Positions 7,852-15,951 of a DNA stretch of 25,391 nucleotides are shown one piece after another (within the stretch, counting starts at the first letter, position 1; every line of letters begins with the position of its first letter). The notes under the pieces were generated by a model. It did no database searches. It saw only the letters and a list, made by a program, of their open reading frames with translations, and was not told the DNA's origin. Source of the DNA: Candidatus Woesearchaeota archaeon. GTDB taxonomy: Archaea; Nanobdellota; Nanobdellia; Woesearchaeales; GW2011-AR4. The position numbers and the translations under genes were made by a program. Where the stretch lies: positions 1 to 25,391 of the forward strand of contig DUHN01000034.1 of assembly GCA_013330825.1 (NCBI GenBank). Direction: 5' to 3'.

Positions 7852-9129
7852 ATGGAACTCAAAGCACCCAAGGGGACGCGGGACTTCCCTCCGGAAGAGA
7901 AGATCGTCAGGGACAGGATAGCTGACGCCCTGAAGGAAGTGTTCGGGCTCTACGGCTTCTCCCCGTTCGAGACCCCGGTCATCGAGCTGTACGATGTCCT
8001 GGCGTCGAAATACGCCGGAGGTGCGGAGATCCTCAAGGAGACGTTCAGGCTGCAGGACCAGGGGCAGCGCGAGCTGGGGTTGAGGTATGACCTCACCGTC
8101 CCCCTCGCGAGATACGTGGCCATGAATCCAAGGATGAAGATGCCGTTCAAGCGCTACCATGTGGGCGATGTCTTCAGGGACGGGCCCGTCAACCTCGGGA
8201 GGTACAGGCAGTTCACGCAATGCGACGTGGACACCATCGGCGCGTCCTCCCTCAAGGCGGACGCGGAGCTGCTCGCCTTGGCGCAGAGGGCGTTCCGGAA
8301 GCTCGGGCTCGACGGCACGGTGAGGGTCAACAACAGGAAGCTCCTGAAGGAGGTCACCGACGCCTGCGGCATCCCCGCGGAGAAGAGCGATGACGTCATC
8401 CTCAGCCTCGACAAGCTCGACAAGGTGGGCAGGGAAGGCGTGGAGAAAGAACTGAAGGGAAAGTCCATTGGCGGGGATTCCATCGGGAAACTGCTGTCCA
8501 TCATCGGGGCGAAAGGGAACAACGCGGAAAAGATAACGCGGCTGAAAAAGGACGTTCCGGGCTCCGTTGGCCTCGGGGAAGTGGAGGAAGTGCTCGGCTA
8601 TGCCGGCGGCCTCGGCGTGGATGCCGTCTTCGATGTGTCGCTCGCGCGCGGCCTGTCCTATTACACCGGTACCATCATGGAGGTCGTGCTCAAAAGCGGC
8701 AAAGTCAGGTCTTCTGTCTGCGGCGGAGGCAGGTATGACCGCATGATCGGCGATTTCATCGGCAGGGGGAATGTCCCTGCGGTGGGCATCAGCTTCGGCC
8801 TGGACCGGATCTATGACGCGCTCGTGGAGAAGGAGGAGGCTAGGGCAAAGACTGTCACCCAGCTCCTGATCGTCCCCTTGGGGGAATACGGCAAAGCGGC
8901 AAGGATCACGGAAGAATTGCGCTCCGATGGCGTCCGGGTGGAGATCGACCTCATGGAGCGCGGCCCGTCGAAAAGCCTGCAGTACGCGGATTCATTGGGC
9001 ATTCCCTTCGTGGCGTTCATCGGCGAGGACGAGCTGAAGCAGGGCAGGATGAAGCTCAAGAGCATGAAGACGGGCAAGGAGACGCTGTGCACGGTGAAGG
9101 AGGCAACGGCCGTTATTCTGGATGGCTGA
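7852..9129 (+). CDS. hisS: Histidyl-tRNA synthetase
   Basis: Class II synthetase that charges tRNA-His. The 425 residues include the class II core: PKGTRDFPPEE at the start, motif 2 in RYHVGDVFRDG through RYRQFTQCDVD, the HisRS-specific ARGLSYYTGTIMEV, CGGGRYD, and motif 3 in GISFGLDRIYDAL. A C-terminal anticodon-binding domain follows from about residue 335 (LLIVPLGEYGKAARI through GRMKLKSMKTGKETL). That domain separates it from the HisZ paralogue, which usually lacks it. It stands right after the histidine operon, and its tRNA lies at the other end of the block. Start ATG 7852 gives the conserved N-terminus. Confidence 0.95.
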   Translation: MELKAPKGTRDFPPEEKIVRDRIADALKEVFGLYGFSPFETPVIELYDVLASKYAGGAEILKETFRLQDQGQRELGLRYDLTVPLARYVAMNPRMKMPFKRYHVGDVFRDGPVNLGRYRQFTQCDVDTIGASSLKADAELLALAQRAFRKLGLDGTVRVNNRKLLKEVTDACGIPAEKSDDVILSLDKLDKVGREGVEKELKGKSIGGDSIGKLLSIIGAKGNNAEKITRLKKDVPGSVGLGEVEEVLGYAGGLGVDAVFDVSLARGLSYYTGTIMEVVLKSGKVRSSVCGGGRYDRMIGDFIGRGNVPAVGISFGLDRIYDALVEKEEARAKTVTQLLIVPLGEYGKAARITEELRSDGVRVEIDLMERGPSKSLQYADSLGIPFVAFIGEDELKQGRMKLKSMKTGKETLCTVKEATAVILDG

Positions 9130-9154
9130 ACGAATAGGGGGAGACATTTTAAAT

Positions 9155-9170
9155 ACCACTTAAAAGTGGT
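9155..9170. promoter_or_regulatory. Inverted repeat upstream of thrB (possible operator)
   Basis: ACCACTT, two A bases, then AAGTGGT form a perfect 7-base inverted repeat 14 bases upstream of the thrB TATA box. This is a plausible site for a dimeric regulator; it could also be part of a transcript end after hisS. Confidence 0.4.
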
Positions 9171-9183
9171 TACAAAAAGAAAG

Positions 9184-9192
9184 ATTTATAAA
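9184..9192 (+). promoter_or_regulatory. TATA box for thrB
   Basis: ATTTATAAA is centred about 27 bases before ATG 9215, so the mRNA probably starts at or next to the start codon (leaderless). Confidence 0.65.
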
Positions 9193-9214
9193 CTCTGCGC
9201 CCGGCATCCGGGGC

Positions 9215-10744
9215 ATGCTTGACTTCGGAAAGAAGTGGACAAGAATTCTCGCACCCGCCACCATCGCCAACCTGGGTCCGGGGTTTGACGTGCTTGGCGT
9301 CGCGGTCCGGAACGTGGAGGATATCGGCTATTCCGGGGAGCCGACGCTGCTGGGGGACGTGGTCCACCTCAGGAGACTGTCGGGAGGCAGATCCCTGTTG
9401 ACCATTCGCGAGGTCTATACGCGCGGCCGGGTGGATAATACGCTTACCACTTCTCCCCGGGAAAATGTTGCCGGCATTGCAGCCTTGAGCGTTGCCTCCC
9501 AGACGAAGGGCGCTGCCCCTTTGGAGATGATATTGGAAAAAATGCCCTTCAGGGGCTCGGGAATGGGAAGTTCCGCGGCAAGCGCGGTAGCCGGGGCCTA
9601 TTCCGCCCTTGTCATGACAGGAAAAGAGGATAAGGGGTCCATCGCGGAAACGGTCGTGAAGTGCGAAGTGGGAAAGCACCCGGACAATGTGCTGCCTGCC
9701 CTGTTTGGCGGGTTTGTTGGCTCATTCGGGCTGAGCGACGATCATAAGAGGTTTGAAAAGCTGTTGAACCCTGATATCCTTGCGCTGCAGGAGGCGGTAT
9801 ATATCGCCCAAAGTGCTGCCCCTCTCAACAGCATCATCGGAGAATTATCAAAGTTGGACTCGGCCGAAGTGCAGCAGGTGCTGGGTTATTTCGAGCAAAT
9901 GAAAAAGAGAATTGAAAAGAGGAGTCCGTCGAGGGAGAGCAACAACCGGAAGCAGAATTACCGGCTAGTGGCCGCTGCCTTGGCAAAAAAATCACGGATA
10001 TATGCCGAGATGGGGCAGAAGGAAGCAGTGGGGAGGGTGCAGGAAGCACTGGCTTATATGGGGGAGCAGGGCCATGAAAACCTATCCGCGGTGCTTGGAT
10101 ATCTTAAAAGCAAGGGTATCCAAGGGATAACAATGGATATTGAGCGTGCGGAAGCGCAGGAAAGAAAGAACGTGGAGATGAGGGGCGATGGCAATGCTGC
10201 ACAGGCAGGCCTCATCAGGCTGCTGAGCTCCGGTTTGCAGGGCACGTTGAATGGTTTCTCTCCAGATTCGATAGAGCTCAAGTATGAACGGCTGAACATT
10301 CCTCAGTCTTCCTATGGCAGTCTTTTCTTCACTCTGGTGAAGCCGGACATATCCATAAGCACAGAGGAGGCAAGGAAGAAGATCAGCCAGAATCCCCATT
10401 TGAGTGATGTGGTGGCCAATTCAAGGAGCGCCATCAGACTGGTGAGCTCCCTCTATGAAGGCAATCTGAGGGGTTTCGGCGAGGCCACCTGCCAGGACAG
10501 GATCGTGGAGCCGGCAAGGTCCCCGTTAATACCTGGGTATGGCCATGTTAAGGCGGCTGCCCTGAAGGAAGGGGCATACGGATTCAACATCAGCGGCTCT
10601 GGGCCGACGTGCTTTGCGGTGACGGACAGCATGGAGAAAGCGCGGCATGTCGGAAGAGTAATAATAGATCAATTCAGCCAGGTAAGGCTGGCAAGCTTGG
10701 CCTATATCTGTAAAGTCGACCTGCAGGGTGCGAGGAAGGTTTAG
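9215..10744 (+). CDS. thrB: Homoserine kinase with a large inserted domain
   Basis: A GHMP-family kinase that phosphorylates homoserine on the way to threonine. Motif 1 is APATIANLGPGFDVLGVAV (residues 13-31), the ATP loop is PFRGSGMGSSAASAVAGA (111-128), KHPDNVLPALFGG follows (154-166), and the C-terminal motif is GAYGFNISGSGPTCFAV (453-469). The usual length is about 300 residues; this protein has 509. The extra roughly 180 residues lie between about 176 and 357, where relatives have a short link before the KPDISISTEEAR segment. The insertion is charged, helical-looking and lacks Cys; I do not recognise it. The frame is open throughout and both flanks keep the kinase motifs, so it is not a misassembly into another gene. 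ATG 9215 fits the TATA spacing. Its stop lies 3 bases from the end of the convergent map gene. Confidence 0.9.
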   Translation: MLDFGKKWTRILAPATIANLGPGFDVLGVAVRNVEDIGYSGEPTLLGDVVHLRRLSGGRSLLTIREVYTRGRVDNTLTTSPRENVAGIAALSVASQTKGAAPLEMILEKMPFRGSGMGSSAASAVAGAYSALVMTGKEDKGSIAETVVKCEVGKHPDNVLPALFGGFVGSFGLSDDHKRFEKLLNPDILALQEAVYIAQSAAPLNSIIGELSKLDSAEVQQVLGYFEQMKKRIEKRSPSRESNNRKQNYRLVAAALAKKSRIYAEMGQKEAVGRVQEALAYMGEQGHENLSAVLGYLKSKGIQGITMDIERAEAQERKNVEMRGDGNAAQAGLIRLLSSGLQGTLNGFSPDSIELKYERLNIPQSSYGSLFFTLVKPDISISTEEARKKISQNPHLSDVVANSRSAIRLVSSLYEGNLRGFGEATCQDRIVEPARSPLIPGYGHVKAAALKEGAYGFNISGSGPTCFAVTDSMEKARHVGRVIIDQFSQVRLASLAYICKVDLQGARKV

Positions 10745-10747
10745 AAA

Positions 10748-11632
10748 TCACAGCCTCGTCAAAACAACCGGCTCCTCCTCAATCAGGACCGTGTGCTCCG
10801 CCTGCGCCACGACGCCTTTCTTCACTTCCACCAGTGGCGGGAACTGCTCTATCATTCCCAGCATGGCAAGCTCGCGCAGGGCATAGTTCGTCTTCTGGCC
10901 GAATTCCCTGACGAGCCATCGCCGGCAGAACGGCAGCCCCTCATAGCTCTCGATGCGGCGCAGCACTTCCCTCGTGATGGGGTTCCTGACCGGCTTCTTC
11001 GCGACGAGCATGAACACGCTTGCCGCTCCGGACTCCTGCACCATGCCGAGGCCGGTGGTCGCGAATGGCTCTATGGCAATCACCTGCCCTTTCCTGAGAA
11101 CAGTCTTATCATGAGTGTCGCAATTAGGCACCGTCGGTTCCGTGTGGATGTTGTAGATATCAATGCCGTGGCCTGACAGATTCCTGACAGGGGCAAGCCC
11201 ATAGCCGGCAATGGTGTCCTGAATGGCCTTTCCGATCTCCCCAAGCGTCACCCCCACGCCGACTATCTTGAGGGCCTCGGCGAGCGCCTGCTGCGCGGCC
11301 TTCACGGCATCGGGATAGTTCCCGGACAGGTCTATCGTATAGGCCGTGTCCCCCACCGCGCCGTCGACATGGACGCCGAGGTCAAGGGAGACCAGCTGGT
11401 TGCCAAAAACAACGGAGTCGTCCTGCTCCGGGCAGTAATGGGCGGCGATGTGGTCGCAGGAGATCTGGACGGGGAATGCCGGCTTCCCGCCCAACTCCAG
11501 GATTTTTTTCTCGATGAGTTCAGTCGTTTCAAGAAGCGAGCTGCCTTTCTTGATGAGTCCCTTGCCATATTCCAATGCCTCGGCGCTGATTCTGCCTGCC
11601 CGGATGTAGCGCTGCCTGGTCTCGTCGTCCAT
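10748..11632 (-). CDS. map: Methionine aminopeptidase, archaeal type II
   Basis: Removes the initiator methionine from new proteins. The 294-residue pita-bread fold enzyme shows the five metal ligands: two Asp in SLDLGVHVDGAVGDTAYT, the His in SGHGID, Glu in VIAIEPFAT and Glu in QAEHTVL. The substrate-pocket His lies in HIAAHYCPEQDD, usually IAAHYTP in relatives. The type II helical insertion (GLPFCRRWLVREFG onward) is present, as expected for archaea. Start ATG at 11632 has a TATA box about 26 bases upstream, so the mRNA is probably leaderless. It converges with thrB and shares its upstream region with the start of the decayed nuclease gene. Confidence 0.95.
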   Translation of the reverse strand: MDDETRQRYIRAGRISAEALEYGKGLIKKGSSLLETTELIEKKILELGGKPAFPVQISCDHIAAHYCPEQDDSVVFGNQLVSLDLGVHVDGAVGDTAYTIDLSGNYPDAVKAAQQALAEALKIVGVGVTLGEIGKAIQDTIAGYGLAPVRNLSGHGIDIYNIHTEPTVPNCDTHDKTVLRKGQVIAIEPFATTGLGMVQESGAASVFMLVAKKPVRNPITREVLRRIESYEGLPFCRRWLVREFGQKTNYALRELAMLGMIEQFPPLVEVKKGVVAQAEHTVLIEEEPVVLTRL

Positions 11633-11653
11633 ATGAGCAAGGTAAAGAGGTGG

Positions 11654-11662
11654 CTATAAAAA
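11654..11662 (-). promoter_or_regulatory. TATA box for map
   Basis: On the minus strand TTTTTATAG is centred about 26 bases upstream of the map start. It overlaps the first codons of the divergent nuclease-like gene. Confidence 0.55.
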
Positions 11663-12238
11663 CGTATCCGAGGATTGAGTTATGCTATGATTGTTATAAA
11701 AAATTAAAGTCAGACTCTCCTCAAAGAAAGGTGAGGGTTAGTGATTCTTCTATAAAAGGCCGCCTTGCAGAAGCGATAATCGAAGAAATGTTCATTTCTT
11801 GGGGATATCGTGTTTTCAGGTTTGGAATGGAAAACACGATACCTGGATTTGAGGATAGGGAACTTCCAAAAAAAGGAGGAGTGGCCGATGAAGTCAGAAA
11901 AATGCCTGGCTTTATTGTGGTAAAAGGCCCCAATAACATATGTTGAAGTTAAATACAGGACAAGCGGGGATTTTGGCTTTGTGTCACATTATGCGAACAG
12001 GGGAAGGTACCCCTACAAAAATGCATATTTTATACTCGTGACACCAAGCCATATCAAAATCCAAAAAGCATCAGAATTGGAAAAAGGTAAGGATTTTGTT
12101 TACCTCAGCCAGTGCAAAGACTTTGAGACTGATAGGCAGATTATCCTCCAATATATAGATTTTGCAAGAAATTTTTGTGGAATTGCTAGGTCCTCGTTCG
12201 GGGCCAATCTAGACTTTACCCCCCCGTGGTATCAAACC

Positions 12239-12246
12239 TTTATATA
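12239..12246 (+). promoter_or_regulatory. TATA box for glgA operon
   Basis: TTTATATA is centred about 28 bases before the glgA start, inside the tail of the decayed nuclease frame, so the glycogen mRNA is likely leaderless or nearly so. Confidence 0.65.
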
Positions 12247-12269
12247 CGTCTCTCCACCAAATCCTCCTT

Positions 12270-14060
12270 ATGGCGAATCCTGAGGCGGAGATGCTCTTCG
12301 AGTGCTCCTGGGAGGTGTGCAACAAGGTCGGAGGCATCCACACGGTCATCTCGTCGAAAGCGGCCAAGGTGAATGCGGCCTACGGCGCGAACTACATCAC
12401 CGTCGGCCCGTACTTCCACGGCAATGTCGCCGGCCAGTTCCAGGAGGAAGTCCCTCCGGACCATGTGAAGAAGGTGTTTGCCGCATTGAAGGAGAAGGGG
12501 CTGGTCTGCCATTACGGCACCTGGCTCATCGGCGGCCAGCCCAAGGCCATCCTCATGGACATCGCGAGCTTCTGGCATGCCCTCAACAGCGTCAAGAAGG
12601 ACCTCTGGGAGTGGTCAAAAGTCGACTCGCTCAACGCCCCGGACGACTACAACGAGCCGGTGCTGTGGAGCTACGCCACCGGCATGCTGATCGAGCTGTT
12701 GGCCAAGGAGATGCCGAACAGGAAAATCGTCGCCCAGTTCCACGAATGGCTCTCCGGCGCCGGGCTGCTCTACATCCGCCACGCTTTTCCAGGCATCGGC
12801 ACTGTCTTCACCACCCACGCCACGGTCCTCGGCAGGGCGCTCGCGAATGCGGAAGCCCCGCTCTACGAGATGCTCGCCACCCTGAAACCGGAGGAGGAAG
12901 CCTACCGGCACCATGTGGAGTCCAAGCACCTCCTTGAGAAGGCATCCGCCCAAAACGCAGACTGCTTCACCACGGTGAGCGGGATCACGGGCATGGAAGC
13001 CGAGCATCTCCTTGGCAGGAAGCCGGACATCCTCCTGCCAAACGGCCTGGACATCGGCAAGTTCCCCGTCTTCGAGGAGATCCTCCTGAAGCATCGCCTG
13101 GAGCGGGACAGGATCAGCGAGTTCTGCCTCGCGTATTTCTTCCCGTACTACCAGTTTGACATCAAGAATACGCTGTATTTCTTCACCGCCTCCCGCTATG
13201 AGTTCCGGGCCAAGGGGCTTGATCTCTTCATCGAGGCGCTGGGCATCCTCAACAGGAAGCTCAAGGAGGGGAAATCGCAGAAGACCATCGTGGCGTTCCT
13301 CTGGGTCCCGTCGGGCGTCCGCAGCATCAGGCAGGAGATCATCGAGAACAAGACCTATTTCACCGACCTCAAGGATTTCCTCAGCGAGGAGAAGGAGTAT
13401 ATCGAGAAGAACGCGCTGTATGCCCTGATCGGCGGGAGAGGCATGGGAGAGGAGCAGCTCTTCAGCCAGGAGTTCCTGCAGGAATCAAGGAGGAAGCTGG
13501 CCAAGTTCCGCAAGAGCGGCATTCCCCCGGTCATGACGCATGAGCTTTCCGACGGCAATGACATCATCACGCGCTCCATCCTCAATGCGGGGCTGCTCAA
13601 CAGGGAGGAAGACCGCGTGAAGGTGATATACTATCCCACATACCTCAACGGGGCTGACGGGCTCCTCGACCTGAACTATTACGAGGCCATGGAGGGATGC
13701 CATCTCGGCGTCTTCCCCTCCTACTACGAGCCATGGGGCTACACGCCGCTGGAAGCCGGGGCATTGGGGGTGCCGTCCATCACCACCGACCTTTCCGGCT
13801 TCGGGAGGTATTTCTGCACGGACTGCCGCCAGGGAGGGTATCCCGGCATCTACGTGGTGGAGCGGCTGGGCAGGAGGTACGAGGAATCGCTCTCCCAGCT
13901 CGCGGCATTCATGCACAAGTTCGCGCTCCTCAGCAGGGAAGAGCGCACGAGGAACAAGCTCGAGGCGAGGAGGGTCGCGGCCACCGTCGACTGGGAGATG
14001 CTCGTGAACAACTACGTGAACGCCCACAATCTCGCCATGAAGAAGGCAGCGGGAAGATAA
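12270..14060 (+). CDS. glgA: Glycogen synthase, GT3-like (eukaryote-type)
   Basis: A GT-B glycosyltransferase of 596 residues that extends alpha-1,4-glucan from a sugar nucleotide. The start FECSWEVCNKVGGIHTVISSKA and YITVGPYF match the GT3 glycogen synthase pattern seen in eukaryotes and some archaea, more than bacterial GT5. Other marks are FHEWLSGAG, TTHATVLGRALA, a LLPNGLDI loop, and the C-terminal E-x7-E motif EPWGYTPLE at about 487-495, followed by GVPSITTDLSGFG. GT3 enzymes normally use UDP-glucose; the donor here is not shown by the sequence. It is followed by the debranching enzyme 57 bases on, forming a glycogen operon in the cytoplasm. Confidence 0.92.
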   Translation: MANPEAEMLFECSWEVCNKVGGIHTVISSKAAKVNAAYGANYITVGPYFHGNVAGQFQEEVPPDHVKKVFAALKEKGLVCHYGTWLIGGQPKAILMDIASFWHALNSVKKDLWEWSKVDSLNAPDDYNEPVLWSYATGMLIELLAKEMPNRKIVAQFHEWLSGAGLLYIRHAFPGIGTVFTTHATVLGRALANAEAPLYEMLATLKPEEEAYRHHVESKHLLEKASAQNADCFTTVSGITGMEAEHLLGRKPDILLPNGLDIGKFPVFEEILLKHRLERDRISEFCLAYFFPYYQFDIKNTLYFFTASRYEFRAKGLDLFIEALGILNRKLKEGKSQKTIVAFLWVPSGVRSIRQEIIENKTYFTDLKDFLSEEKEYIEKNALYALIGGRGMGEEQLFSQEFLQESRRKLAKFRKSGIPPVMTHELSDGNDIITRSILNAGLLNREEDRVKVIYYPTYLNGADGLLDLNYYEAMEGCHLGVFPSYYEPWGYTPLEAGALGVPSITTDLSGFGRYFCTDCRQGGYPGIYVVERLGRRYEESLSQLAAFMHKFALLSREERTRNKLEARRVAATVDWEMLVNNYVNAHNLAMKKAAGR

Positions 14061-14117
14061 AGGAAAAGGGGCGCGAAGGGCGGCTGCGCGCAAGGAGCAG
14101 GCCGAAAAAGAGGAGCA

Positions 14118-15944
14118 ATGCAGGTAACCCACTTATTCGGGAAAAAGCGCGTCAGCAAAGACGTGAAAGGTCCGGTGCAGGCGCTGCTCACGGACAGGAA
14201 TGGCAGCTACTTCCTCTGGGAGGATTCCCCGACGACGCGCTACGGCGGCTTCTTCTGGTATGACGTATCAAGCAAAAAAATGTTCAAAATTATAGAACAT
14301 ATTAATCAAAAAGGTACTGAAAAAATGACAGAAATAATGAACGATTTTTGCATGATAAGGCGGCGAGGAGGCTACTCCGGCGAGGCCGCATTCATGCCGT
14401 CCGGACGCTCTTCGCTCGTCTGCACCTTGAGCAGGACCGGCGAGATGGAGTTCTTTCTTGACGTCAAAGAGTCGTTCGACAGCCGTGAATGGGGGAGGCA
14501 TTACGCTATTACGGAAGAGAAAGGGTGCGTCGTCGTGCGCTTCACCAAGAGGACGGACGGGCGCGAGGACGGGAGCCACGGCCAGGAGGAGTATTCCCTC
14601 TACCTCGCCATCGCAGGCCACGATTCTTTTTCCCGCAGGGAAGAATGGACAAGGCGGGAGTATGCCGCAGACCGGGAGAGGAACTCCCCTCCGTCCTCCC
14701 GCTACGTTCTCGGCGCGGGATCGCTGAAAGGCAGGGCCTTCGTCTTCTCGGTCTCGCGGGACAAGGAGAACGCAATGAAGGAGGCGAAATCGCTGCTTGG
14801 CCTCTATCCACGGATGATGAAGGAGGAAGAACAGTCTCTCAGGGCGCTTGCCAGGCAAAAAAACGTGGCCCTGGTTCTGTCCTCGTCGGAGGTAAGCGAA
14901 GAGGCGAAGATGGCGTTTCTGTCCGCGTTCTTCTCGCTTGACCGGCTCGCCGTCCACCATCAGGCATCAAGAGGGATCTTCGCGGGACTGCCGTGGTTCT
15001 TCCAGTTCTGGTCAAGGGACTCCCTGGTGGCTGCCAAGGCATTGGGAATCATCCATCCGAGACTGGAGCGGGAGATCATTGCCCAGTATCTCCATGCGGT
15101 GAGGGATGACGGCCGCCTGCCGAACTGCCTGCCGGTGTATCCCGGCTCTCCGAACGGAAGCGCGGATTCCATTGGCTGGCTGTTCCTGCGCGCGGGGGAG
15201 GGTGCTGGCCGGGCGCTCCTCAAGAGCGCAGTCACAAAGGCAGCGGAAGGGCTTCTCAGTCACCATACGCAGGACATGCTTGACATCAATGGGCCGAAGG
15301 AGACCTGGATGGACACCCAGCACGGCGACGATGGCAGGCAGGGAAAGCGGATAGAGATCCAGGCATTGCGCCTCGCATTATATCGCACCGCCCACCAGAT
15401 GACGGGAAACGGCAGATATCTGGTCAGGGAACAGGAAATGAGGGAACAAGTGAGAAAGGCATTCTGGGACGGCAAGAAACTGGCGGATGGCGAGAATGAT
15501 GGCACCATCCGCCCGAACGTCTTCATCGCCGCCTATGCCTATCCGGACCTCCTCTCCCCCAAGGAATGGGAAACCTGCTTTGATAGCATGCTGCCAAAAC
15601 TCTGGCTTCCCTGGGGAGGCCTGTCCACCATTGATGTTTCCCATTCCCTCTTCAGGAAGGAGCACACTGGCCAGGATGTCGCCAGCTATCATCGGGGAGA
15701 CTCATGGTTCTGGGTCAATAATCTCGCGGCGCTGGTGTTGTCTAGGGCCAATAAAGTGAAATTCAAAAGGTATATTGAGAAAATTACTGGCGCTTCGATC
15801 AAGGAAATCCTCTGGCAGGGCGCCATCGGCCATCACGCGGAGCTTTCTTCCGCCTCGTCGCTGAGAAGCCAGGGCTGCCTCGCGCAGGCATGGAGCGATG
15901 CGATGTTCATTGAGCTTGTGCAGGAATTGGCAGAAGGAAAATAA
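14118..15944 (+). CDS. Glycogen debranching enzyme (amylo-alpha-1,6-glucosidase)
   Basis: A 608-residue protein with the archaeal/bacterial debranching layout: an N-terminal beta-rich domain (about 1-240) and a C-terminal (alpha/alpha)6 barrel (about 270-600). The barrel carries FFQFWSRDSLVA, GPKETWMDT, RIEIQALRLAL, a WGGLSTIDVSH segment and SYHRGDSWFWVNNLAAL, typical of GDE_C domains that hydrolyse alpha-1,6 branch points. A GAGGAG-like site precedes ATG 14118. With glgA upstream it forms a build-and-mobilise pair for a storage glucan; no branching enzyme or phosphorylase is in the window. An AT-rich patch at about 14268-14345 stands out from the GC-rich gene but stays in frame. The stop is 7 bases from the convergent UPF0114-like gene. 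Confidence 0.9.
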   Translation: MQVTHLFGKKRVSKDVKGPVQALLTDRNGSYFLWEDSPTTRYGGFFWYDVSSKKMFKIIEHINQKGTEKMTEIMNDFCMIRRRGGYSGEAAFMPSGRSSLVCTLSRTGEMEFFLDVKESFDSREWGRHYAITEEKGCVVVRFTKRTDGREDGSHGQEEYSLYLAIAGHDSFSRREEWTRREYAADRERNSPPSSRYVLGAGSLKGRAFVFSVSRDKENAMKEAKSLLGLYPRMMKEEEQSLRALARQKNVALVLSSSEVSEEAKMAFLSAFFSLDRLAVHHQASRGIFAGLPWFFQFWSRDSLVAAKALGIIHPRLEREIIAQYLHAVRDDGRLPNCLPVYPGSPNGSADSIGWLFLRAGEGAGRALLKSAVTKAAEGLLSHHTQDMLDINGPKETWMDTQHGDDGRQGKRIEIQALRLALYRTAHQMTGNGRYLVREQEMREQVRKAFWDGKKLADGENDGTIRPNVFIAAYAYPDLLSPKEWETCFDSMLPKLWLPWGGLSTIDVSHSLFRKEHTGQDVASYHRGDSWFWVNNLAALVLSRANKVKFKRYIEKITGASIKEILWQGAIGHHAELSSASSLRSQGCLAQAWSDAMFIELVQELAEGK

Positions 15945-15951
15945 TGCCCTA

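Larger units (their letters stand above)
11650..12283 (+). pseudogene. Frameshifted PD-(D/E)XK nuclease-like gene
   Basis: Two open frames join into one protein of about 210 residues. The first (GTG 11650 to TGA 11946) holds KGRLAEAIIEEMF, a segment like the first acidic motif of PD-(D/E)XK nucleases, then WGYRVFRFGMEN and MPGFIVV. The second frame, read from about 11930, gives PITYVEVKYR, which supplies the E-x-K motif, and continues to TGA 12283. Removing one base in AAAAGGCCCC (11922-11931) joins them. The residue expected to be Asp in the central motif (PDF-like) is Gly here. The region is visibly AT-richer than its neighbours. I infer a foreign gene that has decayed, or a one-base sequencing error. 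The true start could be GTG 11729. The end overlaps glgA by 14 bases. Confidence 0.7.

Noticed and set aside
7852..9129. HisZ regulatory subunit
   Set aside because: The protein keeps all HisRS motifs and a complete C-terminal anticodon-binding domain, which HisZ usually lacks.
14268..14345. Inserted element inside the debranching enzyme gene
   Set aside because: The patch is AT-rich but stays in frame, with no repeats or target duplication at its borders.
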